Assembly (NCBI RefSeq): GCF_900167975.1
Contig: NZ_FUZU01000001.1
Coordinates: forward strand, 530,580 to 594,579
From: Ohtaekwangia koreensis
GTDB taxonomy: Bacteria; Bacteroidota; Bacteroidia; Cytophagales; Cyclobacteriaceae
Length of the DNA stretch: 64,000 nt
Direction of reading: 5' to 3'
Position 1 is the first letter of the stretch, and each line of letters starts with the position of its first letter. The notes beneath the pieces were generated by a model, which did not search any database, had not been told where the DNA came from, and saw only the letters and a list, made by a program, of their open reading frames with translations. The position numbers and the translations under genes were made by a program. This document shows positions 44,013 through 53,283 of this stretch, piece by piece.

Positions 44013-46406
44013 TTAAAGTTTAATACGCGCCGCAGTGAACTTTACGGCGAGTGTACTGAATCCTACCACACTGATGCTGCTGATCGGCATAATGATCGCG
44101 GCAACAAGCGGAGTTAAATGTCCGGTAACAGCAAACGTGAGTGCGATGGCGTTGTAAAAAAATGATATAGCAAATCCGCTTTTCAATATAGCAGAAGATG
44201 ACTTCGCGAAACGCAGGATCCTTGTCAGGAGCATAATTTGATCTCCGTATAGAATTCCATCGCAGGCAGGAGTAAATACTCCGGTGTCATCGGTAACCGC
44301 TATACCAACGTCACTTTGCTTTAGTGCACCGGCATCATTCAAACCATCGCCAATCATCATTACCTTTTTACCCTGCCGCTGAAGATCAAGTATATAGTTT
44401 AGTTTGTCTTGTGGACTTTGATTAAAAAGAAGTTGTGTTGATGGCGGGAACAATTGTCTCATCTGGTTTTTGTCAGTGTCATGATCACCCGATAAAACGG
44501 CTACACACTTGCGCCCCAGGCGCTGCAGCATGCCCTTCATGTTTTTTCGCACGGATGTTTTTAGTGTGAAGTATCCCTTTACTTCGTCATCTATGGAAAC
44601 AACAACATGCGATGCCTCCTGCTCGACTGTATAGTGAAATCCTGTAAAGAGCGCTGACCCGATTCTGAATTCGCGCCCAGCTATAGTGCCTTGAATACCT
44701 TTTCCTGGAATCTCTTTAAAATTTTCAACCGACTCGTTTGATATACCTTTTATATACTTTGTGATAATTATGCTCAGCGGGTGTGTGGAATAACTGGTCA
44801 GTAATTTTATCCTGCTGAAATCTTCTTGCGGTAATTCTCCCATGAAGGAAACATCCGGATCATTACCATGCGTTACGGTTCCTGTTTTGTCAAACACAAC
44901 AGCATCGATGGTTGCCATACGTTCAATGACGTCTGCGTTTTTTAAGTAGAGTTGTTTCCTTCCAAGTACCCGCAACATGCTGCCCAGTGTAAAAGGAGCG
45001 GCCAATGCCAATGCGCAAGGACATGCCACCATCAACACGGAAGTCAGCACAAGCCACATAGCCGATGGATTTGTAATTTGCCAATATATAGCGGTGAGAA
45101 GTGCAATACCTAAAACGATCCATGTGAACTTGCGTGCAGCACGATCAATGATTTTTTGATATTTACTTTCTTCTGTCTTTTTAAAGGCATCGTGATTCCA
45201 CAAGCTGGTGAGGTGGCTTTGTGATGTTTGCTTTTCGACTATAAGCGTAACCGGTGTTCCGATCAAACGTCCGCCGGCATATACCAGTTCGCCTTGTGTA
45301 GCTTTTACCGGCCGCGATTCACCCGTTACAAAGCTATAATCTATATAGGCTGATTCTTCCAACAGTATACTATCTGCCGGTATAATTTCCATATTCCGGA
45401 TTTTGATCTGATCTCCTCTTCTTAATTTATAGATCACAACAGGTTTCCATTCACCATTTTCCATTCGGTTTACTGCCAAGGGAAAGTAAGCGGTGAAGTC
45501 GCGATCGAACGCGAGGCTTTCATACGTTTTGTTTTGAAACCACCGGCCGATCAGTAAAAAGAAAACAAGGCCTGTAAAAGAATCAAGATAGCCAGCCCCG
45601 GTTGCTGTAATTATATCGTAGCTACTTCTTACGAACAGGGCAATTAGTCCGGCCGCGATCGGTACATCTATATTGATTTGTTTCTGCTGAAAACTTTTAA
45701 ATGCAGAACGTAGATAATCAAAGCCGCTATAGAAAAATACGGGTATAGCCAAAGCGAGATTAAGCCATGAGAAAATTCTCATAAGCTCTTTTTCAGAATG
45801 GTTGATGCCGAGGTATTCAGGAAAACTGAAGAGCATGACGTTCCCAAAACAAAAACCGGCAATGGATAGCTTGAGTACCAATGACCGATCATTCTTGGGC
45901 TTTGCATCGGCGTGATCTTCAAGCGTGATCTTGGGTATATAACCAATGGATGCAAGCAGCTGAGCTATAGTTCCGAGAGTAACCAGCTGCGGGTTGAATT
46001 CTGCTGTAACTGTTTTTTTTGTGAAATGAACTTCTGATCGAAGTATACCAGCATTGATTTTATGTAAGTTTTCCAATAGCCAGATACACGAGACGCAGTG
46101 TATGGCCGGAACAAAAAAAGTTACCTTGGCGAAAGTATCAGAATCAAAATCCAGTAATTTTTTCCGGATGTCTTTCTCGTTAAGAAAGCCATACGTTTCA
46201 TCACTTTTATTATTAAGTTGTACACCCGGATTTTTGTCCAGGTCATAATACTGGCATAGATTGTTGCTGTTTAGAATTTCATATACCGTTTTGCATCCAT
46301 AGCAGCAAAATGCTTTTTCGTCAAGATATAGTGTTTCTTCACATGTCTGCCCACAGTGAAAACAGGTAACGTCTATACTTACTTCACGGTTTACTTCGGC
46401 AACCAT
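44013..46406 (-). CDS. ccoI: Copper-translocating P1B-type ATPase CcoI/FixI
   Basis: A 797-residue copper exporter needed for cbb3 oxidase assembly. A Cys-rich N-terminal module (CFHCGQTCEETLY, FCCYGCKTVYEIL) is followed by an HMA-like domain with HCVSCIWLLENL, eight membrane helices with the CPC ion site (VACPCALALAAPF), phosphorylation motif FDKTGTVTHG, HP motif STHPLSI and hinge MIGDGLNDAGAL. The N-terminal module marks the FixI type rather than CopA. It starts 2 bp after the stress protein stop and is co-transcribed with it and with ccoS. Confidence 0.95.
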   Translation of the reverse strand: MVAEVNREVSIDVTCFHCGQTCEETLYLDEKAFCCYGCKTVYEILNSNNLCQYYDLDKNPGVQLNNKSDETYGFLNEKDIRKKLLDFDSDTFAKVTFFVPAIHCVSCIWLLENLHKINAGILRSEVHFTKKTVTAEFNPQLVTLGTIAQLLASIGYIPKITLEDHADAKPKNDRSLVLKLSIAGFCFGNVMLFSFPEYLGINHSEKELMRIFSWLNLALAIPVFFYSGFDYLRSAFKSFQQKQINIDVPIAAGLIALFVRSSYDIITATGAGYLDSFTGLVFFLLIGRWFQNKTYESLAFDRDFTAYFPLAVNRMENGEWKPVVIYKLRRGDQIKIRNMEIIPADSILLEESAYIDYSFVTGESRPVKATQGELVYAGGRLIGTPVTLIVEKQTSQSHLTSLWNHDAFKKTEESKYQKIIDRAARKFTWIVLGIALLTAIYWQITNPSAMWLVLTSVLMVACPCALALAAPFTLGSMLRVLGRKQLYLKNADVIERMATIDAVVFDKTGTVTHGNDPDVSFMGELPQEDFSRIKLLTSYSTHPLSIIITKYIKGISNESVENFKEIPGKGIQGTIAGREFRIGSALFTGFHYTVEQEASHVVVSIDDEVKGYFTLKTSVRKNMKGMLQRLGRKCVAVLSGDHDTDKNQMRQLFPPSTQLLFNQSPQDKLNYILDLQRQGKKVMMIGDGLNDAGALKQSDVGIAVTDDTGVFTPACDGILYGDQIMLLTRILRFAKSSSAILKSGFAISFFYNAIALTFAVTGHLTPLVAAIIMPISSISVVGFSTLAVKFTAARIKL

Positions 46407-46408
46407 TA

Positions 46409-47260
46409 TTATGCTTCAACAAGTTCTTCGTTCATTACATATGACCACACCAGTTTCTTTGTATGGTTTACCACCGTCTCTGTTAAACTTCCAAGTATCA
46501 GATGATCTATACCGGTACGTCCATGTGTACCCATGGCAATCAGATTTCCCTTTACCGTATTACTGAACTCGATAATCCCTTGCTCCAGGTTTGTATGATT
46601 ATAGATGTTCAGTGTATAGTCTTTTAGAGTATACGTTTTCGCGAATGTGATCAGGCGATCCATATTCAATGAATCCGGTGCAAAGTTTAGCGGAGTATTT
46701 ATCCATACTACATGAAGCTTCGCTTTGAAGAAGCTTTGTAAGGCTTTTACTTTTGTAACGAGGTCATCCTGATTTTCAAGATCCAGCGTATGCGGGAATA
46801 CGATGTTGGTGATCGGTCCTTTGAAGTAGTCTTTTAAAACCAGAACGGGTACGGTTGCATGACGAACTACTTTTTCTGCGTTTGACCCAATAAAAAATTC
46901 TTTTATACCACTCGCTCCATGCGAGCCCATAATGATGATGTCGATAGACTGCTCACGTACATAATTTTGAATGACCTTTGAGGGCACTCCGAACTCTATT
47001 TTGGTGACAACATCCAGACCTTCTTTATTATATTTTGTGATTACTTTTTCGAGTCTTGCTTCTGCCTTCTCTTTCAGTTCAGTCAGTAGTTGTTGTTCGA
47101 AATTTAGTACCGGCATAATGAGACTATCATGCAGTACCGGGAGTTCTATGACGTGAAGTAAGTAAACACTGCCTTTTGATCGGGCAGCAGTATCGAGCGC
47201 AAAGCGAAATGCATTAACAGCTGTCACTGAGAAGTCGCATGGAACAAGAATCTTTTTCAT
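46409..47260 (-). CDS. Tandem universal stress protein of the cbb3 maturation operon
   Basis: A 283-residue protein with two Usp domains (start MKKILVPCDFSVTAVNAFRF; loops MGSHGASGIKEFFIGSNAEK and MGTHGRTGIDHLILGSLTE). It is a close paralogue of the protein at 15094-15942, with the same length and motif order. It heads the ccoI-ccoS unit, with a TAnnTTTG promoter and an Fnr-like operator upstream. Universal stress proteins are classical members of Fnr/anaerobic regulons. Confidence 0.92.
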   Translation of the reverse strand: MKKILVPCDFSVTAVNAFRFALDTAARSKGSVYLLHVIELPVLHDSLIMPVLNFEQQLLTELKEKAEARLEKVITKYNKEGLDVVTKIEFGVPSKVIQNYVREQSIDIIIMGSHGASGIKEFFIGSNAEKVVRHATVPVLVLKDYFKGPITNIVFPHTLDLENQDDLVTKVKALQSFFKAKLHVVWINTPLNFAPDSLNMDRLITFAKTYTLKDYTLNIYNHTNLEQGIIEFSNTVKGNLIAMGTHGRTGIDHLILGSLTETVVNHTKKLVWSYVMNEELVEA

Positions 47261-47348
47261 ATAGGTATCTTTTTAGGGTGCGTTAATTTGTCAGGGATCG
47301 GTATATAGTATATCAGCAATGCCGAACCTTATTGTTAGAATGATAGAT

Positions 47349-47356
47349 CAAATGTA
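47349..47356 (-). promoter_or_regulatory. Promoter -7 box of the stress protein-ccoI-ccoS operon
   Basis: TACATTTG on the minus strand, an exact TAnnTTTG. A start site near 47342 would place the upstream Fnr-like operator at about -65, close to the position of a class I Crp activator site. Leader of about 80 nt. Confidence 0.55.
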
Positions 47357-47401
47357 TTTTTATTAACAGCCTTATCTTTTGAGATAGGTCACCTGAAAAC
47401 A

Positions 47402-47413
47402 TGATTTTTGTCA
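47402..47413 (-). promoter_or_regulatory. Crp/Fnr-like operator upstream of the stress protein-ccoI operon
   Basis: TGATTTTTGTCA, third copy of the shared core; 13 of the 14 bases CTGATTTTTGTCAG are conserved (first C is A). Following bases GACTT also match the hemN copy. Confidence 0.6.
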
Positions 47414-47497
47414 GACTTCCGATTTTTTGCTTCCTGGAATCTTATTAGCGTAGCATATCGGGATTATCGCTTTAAAAAATGTCTAAAGATTGAGTTT

Positions 47498-47532
47498 ATG
47501 GCTCCTCTTTTCTGTAAAACGGAGCCATTTTT
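47498..47532 (+). terminator. Plus-strand hairpin terminator in a divergent gap
   Basis: ATGGCTCC (47498-47505) pairs with GGAGCCAT (47521-47528), then TTTT. No gene precedes it on this strand, and it is 76 bp before the next gene. It may be a leader attenuator of that gene or end an unseen short transcript. The rest of 47261-47607 holds the operator and promoter above. Confidence 0.55.
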
Positions 47533-47607
47533 AGAAGCCGTTGTCTCGTCAATTAAACTCTTCATCTCACGGTTTAGTCATGTATAAATTAACCGCTATA
47601 TTGCATC

Positions 47608-48255
47608 ATGACTACCCGCCTCACTGTACCTGTTTTTAAAAGGCATACCGTTGCTATAGTATTGCGCACAACATGCTTTGCAGTGCTGCTGTTTGCCGGA
47701 TGTTATTCAACCCCAGTTTATGCCCAGGACAGAGATGACCGGTATGATAAGTATAAAGAGCGCTTGCGCGCGGATAGCCTGCTCCTGAACCGTAGACGAA
47801 ATGTAATAAAGAGTGATGTGCTTGGGGTTTTAGTAGGGTATTATAATGTCACGTTCGAAAGGCTTGCACGAGTCGCACCGCGAAGCTTGGTTGTTACTGC
47901 AGAGTATGCTGTTTTCTCTTACGAGGAGTTTGATTTCAAGGGTACATCCATTCAACCCGCCTTGCGATACTATCTGACAAAAAAACGCGAGCCACCTGCA
48001 GGATACTATGCGGAGCTTTTTATGATATATTCTGACTATAAAGTATACGATAATAGCCAGGGGTATGGTGCCCGCATCAATCAGCTTGGTGGTGGTATAC
48101 ATGGAGGCATCCAATGGGTAATAGCCGAGAGAATTACCATTGATGTTTTTCTGGGTGGTGTATATGTAGAGACGTCTATAAAAGGATACCTGAATCAGGA
48201 TGCTATCCGTTCGTTTCAGGTTGTAACCGGAGTAAATGCCGGATTCAGATTTTAG
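47608..48255 (+). CDS. DUF3575-like outer-membrane beta-barrel protein
   Basis: A 215-residue exported protein. The signal is long (about 1-40, ending STPVYAQ), then a short charged region and alternating amphipathic strands (VLGVLVGYYNVTFERL, SLVVTAEYAVFSYEEFDF, IQPALRYYLTKKREPPAG, YYAELFMIYSDYKVY) and a C-terminal aromatic (FRF), as in small barrels. It resembles DUF3575. Transported substrate or partner unknown. Monocistronic. Confidence 0.7.
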   Translation: MTTRLTVPVFKRHTVAIVLRTTCFAVLLFAGCYSTPVYAQDRDDRYDKYKERLRADSLLLNRRRNVIKSDVLGVLVGYYNVTFERLARVAPRSLVVTAEYAVFSYEEFDFKGTSIQPALRYYLTKKREPPAGYYAELFMIYSDYKVYDNSQGYGARINQLGGGIHGGIQWVIAERITIDVFLGGVYVETSIKGYLNQDAIRSFQVVTGVNAGFRF

Positions 48256-48312
48256 AACTATAGATCATGCTATATACTATATTCCGATATCGTTCGGTAT
48301 GTGCGTTTTGAT

Positions 48313-49656
48313 TCAGGAATCTTGCTGCTTTCTTTTTTCCTTTGTTTGTTTAATCGTTAATTCTTCATTGTTGGTGATATGGAATTTATTTACAGCGACA
48401 CGTTGTGATCCATAGATTCCTGAATTTCCGCTGAAGTAATATGCGGTGAAGCACGCGATGGCAAAGTATAGCGTATGTTCCGTTCCGAATAATTCTATAC
48501 CCATCATGGTGCAAGCCAGTGGAGTATTGGTAGCAGCAGCGAATACCGCTATGAAACCTAGCCCTGCAAACAAATCAACAGGTGAGCCTGTAAGCACAGC
48601 CAACGTATTGCCTAGAGTCGCGCCAATAAAAAATAAAGGAGTGACTTCACCACCTTTAAACCCCATGCCCAGTGTAATAGCCGTAAGTACCAATTTAAAG
48701 AACCAACTGAAATACATTGCGCCTCCCGGTGAAAATGCAGAGACTATACTTACGCCATCTTTGTGTGGATTGGTAACGCCAAGTCCGAGATAATCGAACG
48801 ATCCAATCAGGTAACTGATGCCTACCACCAATATAGCGCCTGTTACCGGGATTAGCCATTTACGTGTAAAGTATAAATTGCTTTTATCTTTGATAAAGCG
48901 CGTAAGTTCAGCAAACAGAAATCCTGTAAAGCCAAATAAAACCCCGGCTATAATTACTTTTAGAAGGAGTAGAACGTCTATCGGGATGAAGGGTATAAGA
49001 TGCTCATTTGAACTAATAAAATTGATACTATACTGCGTATGTAATATACCGCATGCTGAGCAAGTAACATCTGCAACAACACTGGCAATCAGACACGGGA
49101 TGAGCGCATCGTATTTTATTCTGCCAATCGCTAAAACTTCTAACGCAAATATAGCACCGGTGACTGGTGTTCCGAATACGGCACCAAAGCCTGCGGCCAT
49201 ACCGCCCATGAGTAATATGCGCCTGTCTTCTTGTTTTAATTTATACGATTTTGCGAATAAAGAAGATATACTCCCGCCCATCTGTACTGCGGTTCCTTCG
49301 CGTCCGGCTGATCCTCCAAAAAGATGCGTGATCACCGTTGTGAAAAGTATCAGTGGAGTCATGCGTGCCGGGATGCCGCCACCGGGCTTGTGAATTTCGT
49401 CCATAACAAGATTGTTACCTGCGTCTGAATTTTTTCCGAGAGCTTTATAAAGGAAAGTGATCAGTATACCCGCGAGTGGAAGCAGAAAGATAAGCCACAT
49501 ATTTGCCCAACGTGTTTCAGTAGCCAACTCCAAAAGCCAGAGAAACAACGCCACCAGCAACCCAATAATTACGGATACCGGCACAATGATTACCGTCCAG
49601 TAAAGTAAGTGTTTAGCGATGAGGAACTGCTCTACAGAATTTATTGCTTTTCGCAT
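48313..49656 (-). CDS. ClC family chloride channel or exchanger
   Basis: Voltage-gated-type chloride transporter, 447 residues from the ATG at 49656 ([20 protein letters not shown]). Selectivity-filter motifs: [18 protein letters not shown] with the gating Glu, [20 protein letters not shown], and [20 protein letters not shown]. No CBS domains. The frame is open back to an ATG at 49758, which overlaps the upstream stop (ATGA), but that adds 34 untypical residues, and an exact TAnnTTTG box (49734-49727, minus) sits between the two starts. The shorter protein is therefore preferred. Confidence 0.93.
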   Translation of the reverse strand: MRKAINSVEQFLIAKHLLYWTVIIVPVSVIIGLLVALFLWLLELATETRWANMWLIFLLPLAGILITFLYKALGKNSDAGNNLVMDEIHKPGGGIPARMTPLILFTTVITHLFGGSAGREGTAVQMGGSISSLFAKSYKLKQEDRRILLMGGMAAGFGAVFGTPVTGAIFALEVLAIGRIKYDALIPCLIASVVADVTCSACGILHTQYSINFISSNEHLIPFIPIDVLLLLKVIIAGVLFGFTGFLFAELTRFIKDKSNLYFTRKWLIPVTGAILVVGISYLIGSFDYLGLGVTNPHKDGVSIVSAFSPGGAMYFSWFFKLVLTAITLGMGFKGGEVTPLFFIGATLGNTLAVLTGSPVDLFAGLGFIAVFAAATNTPLACTMMGIELFGTEHTLYFAIACFTAYYFSGNSGIYGSQRVAVNKFHITNNEELTIKQTKEKRKQQDS

Positions 49657-49726
49657 TCTACTAATCAAGTATATATGATAATGTAATTTGCCTTTCCAGG
49701 AAACATCCATTGCTATGTTAAAGTAA

Positions 49727-49734
49727 CAAATATA
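49727..49734 (-). promoter_or_regulatory. Promoter -7 box of the ClC gene
   Basis: TATATTTG on the minus strand matches TAnnTTTG. It gives a leader of about 64 nt to the ATG at 49656 and supports that start. Confidence 0.4.
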
Positions 49735-49754
49735 CTGATACAGTAGCCATTTGG

Positions 49755-51215
49755 TCATGCAGTCACTTTAAAAAAGCGCTTGTAAACTTCAAGCAAAAGA
49801 TAAGATGCTCCTGTATATAGAACAGGTTCTACAGTTCGGAAATATCGTGCTTCTGTAAAGTGAAAAATGATGGGAAATAGTATGATCAGGGATATGGGTG
49901 TGAAGGCAAAAAGATAGTTTTTGTTTCTGGCGGATAATAGAATTATTCCGGGAATACCGATTATTAAACTCATCCAGTAGAGGAGACTTTGACTTAATTT
50001 GATTGAAAGCTGTAATGGATGAAAGCAAGGATTTGCAGAATGAATGGGCAGGTAATAAGATCCACTATGGACGAGAAATTCAGAGATAAGTCTGTTTGGT
50101 GCAATGATATGGGATTGAAACGGTTTTTCATTTTTATACTCCCGTGTAAATCGATCAAAGGTTGCAGTCACTTCTTTGTCTAGCGGTTCTGTATAGTGTT
50201 TTTGTAAGCGTATAAATTTAGCGCGGAGTGAGTCAATATCTGTCTGACTGTATTTGCTTGTATATGCGTATGCGGGCATCTTGAATTCGCAAGGTATCTC
50301 CGGATTCGGAATGAAGTAACATCCTGCACTGGTCTTTTCCCAGTGAATGAAATCGCCTCCCCAGGCTGTTACAAACCTTCGGAAGGCCAGCTCTGCATTC
50401 GTGTAATTATACCCTGCGGTTGAATTAATTTGCAGCGGAATCAATCTTTTATAGAGGGTATAGTTTCGGATTGTCCAGGGGCTAAGGAGTATAATGAGCG
50501 GAGTCGAAATTATAAGTGTTTTTGCTATAATCCTGCGCAGAGTAATCCATTGTATATCTTTTATTTCCTGTAAGAATTGAATACCAATTGGAATGAAAAG
50601 AATTACGAAGTATGCCTTTAATGTTACGAGGAGTCCAATAAATATTCCTGTTATGAACAAATTTGTGTTTGTTGGCTCTTTAAGGAATTTATGGTAGTGA
50701 TACAGAGTGAAAATCAGCAATGAACAACTTAAGCTTTCCGGAGATGCATAGATTGAAAAAACGGTGGCGTTGGATGCCAACAGACAAATACCTAGAAGTA
50801 TATATGAAAAGATATTGCTGTTGGTGATATTCAAAAATAGTCTGATCAGGTAATAGGTTGCGATGCATTCAATCAGAAGCTGGAAGATTGCCAGTAAATC
50901 ATACGCCAACGGCTGGCTTGCAAATTGCCGGAACAACAAATAGGGAATTGAGTAATGCGGGAGGCGCCCTGCATATACATTTTCTTTGCCATTGTAAAAA
51001 TAATAGGACCCTGTTTGGTTGTAATTCTCCATTGCTCCCGTGTATGAAAAGGTGTCACCGGAAGCAAAGGTTATATCTCCAATTTCTATTTCAGGATTGC
51101 TGCACTTGGTGAGGTAAATGAAATAGCCCGTTTGAAATAGCTTGATCACCAGAATAAAGACGAATAGATGAAGTCTATACTTTTTAATATCCGGAAGATG
51201 CAACTTGAGGTTCAT
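49755..51215 (-). CDS. GT-C type membrane glycosyltransferase-like protein
   Basis: A 486-residue protein with about ten or more membrane helices. The first periplasmic loop has [20 protein letters not shown], with an acidic residue where ArnT/PMT-type GT-C enzymes have their catalytic Asp. A later loop carries soluble residues ([20 protein letters not shown]). GT-C enzymes use polyprenyl-phosphate sugars as donors on the periplasmic side. Its place last in a unit with an ArnC-like transferase fits a final transfer step to a lipid or surface glycan. Annotation is by topology and context; sequence similarity to ArnT is weak to my eye. Confidence 0.65.
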   Translation of the reverse strand: MNLKLHLPDIKKYRLHLFVFILVIKLFQTGYFIYLTKCSNPEIEIGDITFASGDTFSYTGAMENYNQTGSYYFYNGKENVYAGRLPHYSIPYLLFRQFASQPLAYDLLAIFQLLIECIATYYLIRLFLNITNSNIFSYILLGICLLASNATVFSIYASPESLSCSLLIFTLYHYHKFLKEPTNTNLFITGIFIGLLVTLKAYFVILFIPIGIQFLQEIKDIQWITLRRIIAKTLIISTPLIILLSPWTIRNYTLYKRLIPLQINSTAGYNYTNAELAFRRFVTAWGGDFIHWEKTSAGCYFIPNPEIPCEFKMPAYAYTSKYSQTDIDSLRAKFIRLQKHYTEPLDKEVTATFDRFTREYKNEKPFQSHIIAPNRLISEFLVHSGSYYLPIHSANPCFHPLQLSIKLSQSLLYWMSLIIGIPGIILLSARNKNYLFAFTPISLIILFPIIFHFTEARYFRTVEPVLYTGASYLLLEVYKRFFKVTA

Positions 51216-51273
51216 ACTGATTCTTAAAATGGACTACTAAGCGCAATACTGTGGGTATATGGTTTGTATATAT

Positions 51274-52410
51274 CTATTCTTTTTCCGGTATAAAGAAAGC
51301 ATGGATCAGATCGATGATCCATTTTTGCGTTTCCATCGATAGCTCATAATAAAAAGGCAGTCGAAGTAAGCGACTGCTGAAATAGTCACTCCAGGGTAAA
51401 GGTCTTCCATCATGAAGATTGCTATAGTATGGAGATTGATGAAGTGACTGGTAATGAAAAACCGAAAGGATATCTGATTTTTTTAGATGTGCTATCAGCT
51501 TGTCACGCGTTTCTCCATCACGACAAACCAGAAAAAACATATGTGCATTGTTTGTTGCAAAATCGGGGATAAACGGTAGTTCAAAATATCCTTTGCGTTG
51601 CAGCGGTATTAATCCTTCGTTATAAATATTCCAGATAGATTTTCGCTTAGACTGGATTACTTCTAGTTTTTCTAGTTGGGCATATAAAAAAGCTGCAATC
51701 AAATCGGACGGTAAAAAAGAACTGCCAATATCTACCCAGCCATATTTGTTTACTTCACCTTTAAAAAACGCAGTGCGGTTTGTACCCTTTTCCCAAATAA
51801 TTTCAGCTCTTTTTTGAAAGCGTTCATCGTTGATCACGAGTAGTCCTCCTTCACCTGAAATTATATTTTTGGTTTCATGAAATGAAAATGCCGCAAGGTG
51901 CCCTATAGTGCCTAAATGTTTTCCCTTATAATAACTATCTATCGCTTGCGCAGCATCTTCTACTACAAATAAATTATAGCGTTGTGCGAGGCTCATGATC
52001 TTGTCCATATCACAGGCAATGCCCGCATAGTGTACAACAACAATGGCACGTGTCCGGGCCGTAATAAGACATTCAATGGATTCAGCATCCAGGTTGGGAT
52101 GGTTTGCCTGGCTGTCTGCAAATATGATTCGTGCTCCGCGCAATACAAAAGCATTCGCCGTTGAAACAAATGTATAGGAAGGAATAATTACTTCGTCACC
52201 GGGCTGTATATCGAGAAGAATGGCGCACATCTCAAGGGCATCCGTACAAGATGTAGTAAGGAGACATTTTCTTGAGAATTTTTCTTCAAAGAACTGCTGA
52301 CATTTCTTGGTAAAGAAACCGTTCCCTGATATTTGTCCGATTCGTATAGCCTCCTGAATATATTCAAGTTCGTTGCCAACGAAAGCTGGTTTGTTAAAGG
52401 GAATCTTCAT
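51274..52410 (-). CDS. DegT/DnrJ/EryC1 sugar aminotransferase, RffA/WecE-like
   Basis: A 378-residue PLP enzyme that aminates a nucleotide keto-sugar. Motifs: IPFNKPAFVGNELEYI at the start, TTSCTDALEMCAILLDIQPG, IPSYTFVSTANAFVLRGA, VVEDAAQAIDSYYKGKHLG, and FSFHETKNIISGEGGLL with the PLP lysine; then IGSSFLPSDLIAAFLYAQLE. This set is typical of dTDP-4-amino-4,6-dideoxygalactose transaminase (RffA). The upstream formyltransferase-like gene overlaps by 4 bp (ATGA), so both act on the same sugar pathway. Dehydratase genes for the keto-sugar are not in the window. Confidence 0.92.
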   Translation of the reverse strand: MKIPFNKPAFVGNELEYIQEAIRIGQISGNGFFTKKCQQFFEEKFSRKCLLTTSCTDALEMCAILLDIQPGDEVIIPSYTFVSTANAFVLRGARIIFADSQANHPNLDAESIECLITARTRAIVVVHYAGIACDMDKIMSLAQRYNLFVVEDAAQAIDSYYKGKHLGTIGHLAAFSFHETKNIISGEGGLLVINDERFQKRAEIIWEKGTNRTAFFKGEVNKYGWVDIGSSFLPSDLIAAFLYAQLEKLEVIQSKRKSIWNIYNEGLIPLQRKGYFELPFIPDFATNNAHMFFLVCRDGETRDKLIAHLKKSDILSVFHYQSLHQSPYYSNLHDGRPLPWSDYFSSRLLRLPFYYELSMETQKWIIDLIHAFFIPEKE

Positions 52411-53282
52411 TTGAACCTGATCCTGAATTTCTGAAGTGGAAAGATACTGATTTGGCTATTGTCGTATCGCGCCTCTTTTAATTTGATAAGCCCAGAGCCG
52501 CAAACAACTATAGGTTTACCATCTTCCATAAAAATAATCTTTCCCGCATCTCTGTTTACAATGGTTACATCACGATATTCTTCAGCGTCTTCTATGCGGA
52601 TTTTCTCGTGACCCAGAAAAGCGGATGCGCCCATGTATGGATATCCGACTGCATCAATAAACCGGACTATACTTGCTGCATCCTGACTCCAGTCGATTTT
52701 GTAATCTTCATCATCTCGCCATAAGCTATAGGTTGCCTGCGCTTCATTTTGATCCGTATAGGTAAATTTCGTATTGTCCAGGAGCATCTGAAAAAAATCT
52801 TCGGCAATCTGTATATATAAACCAGATGCAATTTCGATTGCTTCTTTTATTTTTAATGGATACTGCACAGGCGCTGATTTTTGCAGCAGCATGGGTCCTT
52901 TATCGTATTCATCAGATGCCTGAATGGCTGTAACACCGATTTCTTTTTCTCCCTGAATCAGTTGATTCACAAGCGGGGCAAAGCCTCTGTATTTTGGAAG
53001 AAGCGAATCGTGAAGTACTATTATTTCTGCATGATCTGCTTGTATCATCCATCGCCAGGAAATCACAAAGCAGTATGGACTGGTAATGGTATATATATCT
53101 TTTCTGTTGAAAAATTTGAGATTGTTGTCTGTGCAAAGCTTCGCGATGGCATCGGAGTAATCGTTCTGCACGGCTTTGTCTTCACCTATAATGACCGAAT
53201 CAATGATAGCACTTTGACGTTTTTCGATAAGATGTTTCAATACGGCAAACCCCTTATACGACATGAGCAGTAGCGTAACCAT
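52407..53282 (-). CDS. Formyltransferase-fold protein with altered active site
   Basis: A 291-residue protein with the Rossmann-type formyltransferase domain (about 1-190) and an OB-like C-terminal domain (GKIIFMEDGKPIVVCGSGLI). The core reads VLHDSLLPKYRGFAPLVNQL, then GVTAIQASDEYDKGPML. In Fmt and ArnA the motif is N-x-H-x-SLLP; here His and the later Asp are kept but the catalytic Asn position is Val. It may be a sugar N-acyltransferase of another kind or a non-formylating member. It starts 1 bp after the GT2 stop and overlaps the aminotransferase start. Confidence 0.8.
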   Translation of the reverse strand: MVTLLLMSYKGFAVLKHLIEKRQSAIIDSVIIGEDKAVQNDYSDAIAKLCTDNNLKFFNRKDIYTITSPYCFVISWRWMIQADHAEIIVLHDSLLPKYRGFAPLVNQLIQGEKEIGVTAIQASDEYDKGPMLLQKSAPVQYPLKIKEAIEIASGLYIQIAEDFFQMLLDNTKFTYTDQNEAQATYSLWRDDEDYKIDWSQDAASIVRFIDAVGYPYMGASAFLGHEKIRIEDAEEYRDVTIVNRDAGKIIFMEDGKPIVVCGSGLIKLKEARYDNSQISIFPLQKFRIRFK

Positions 53283-53283
53283 T

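Noticed and set aside
44463-44476. CTGGTTTTTGTCAG, resembling the Fnr-like operators
   Set aside because: Inside the ccoI coding region, one half-site base differs (TGG for TGA), and no promoter or gene start follows.
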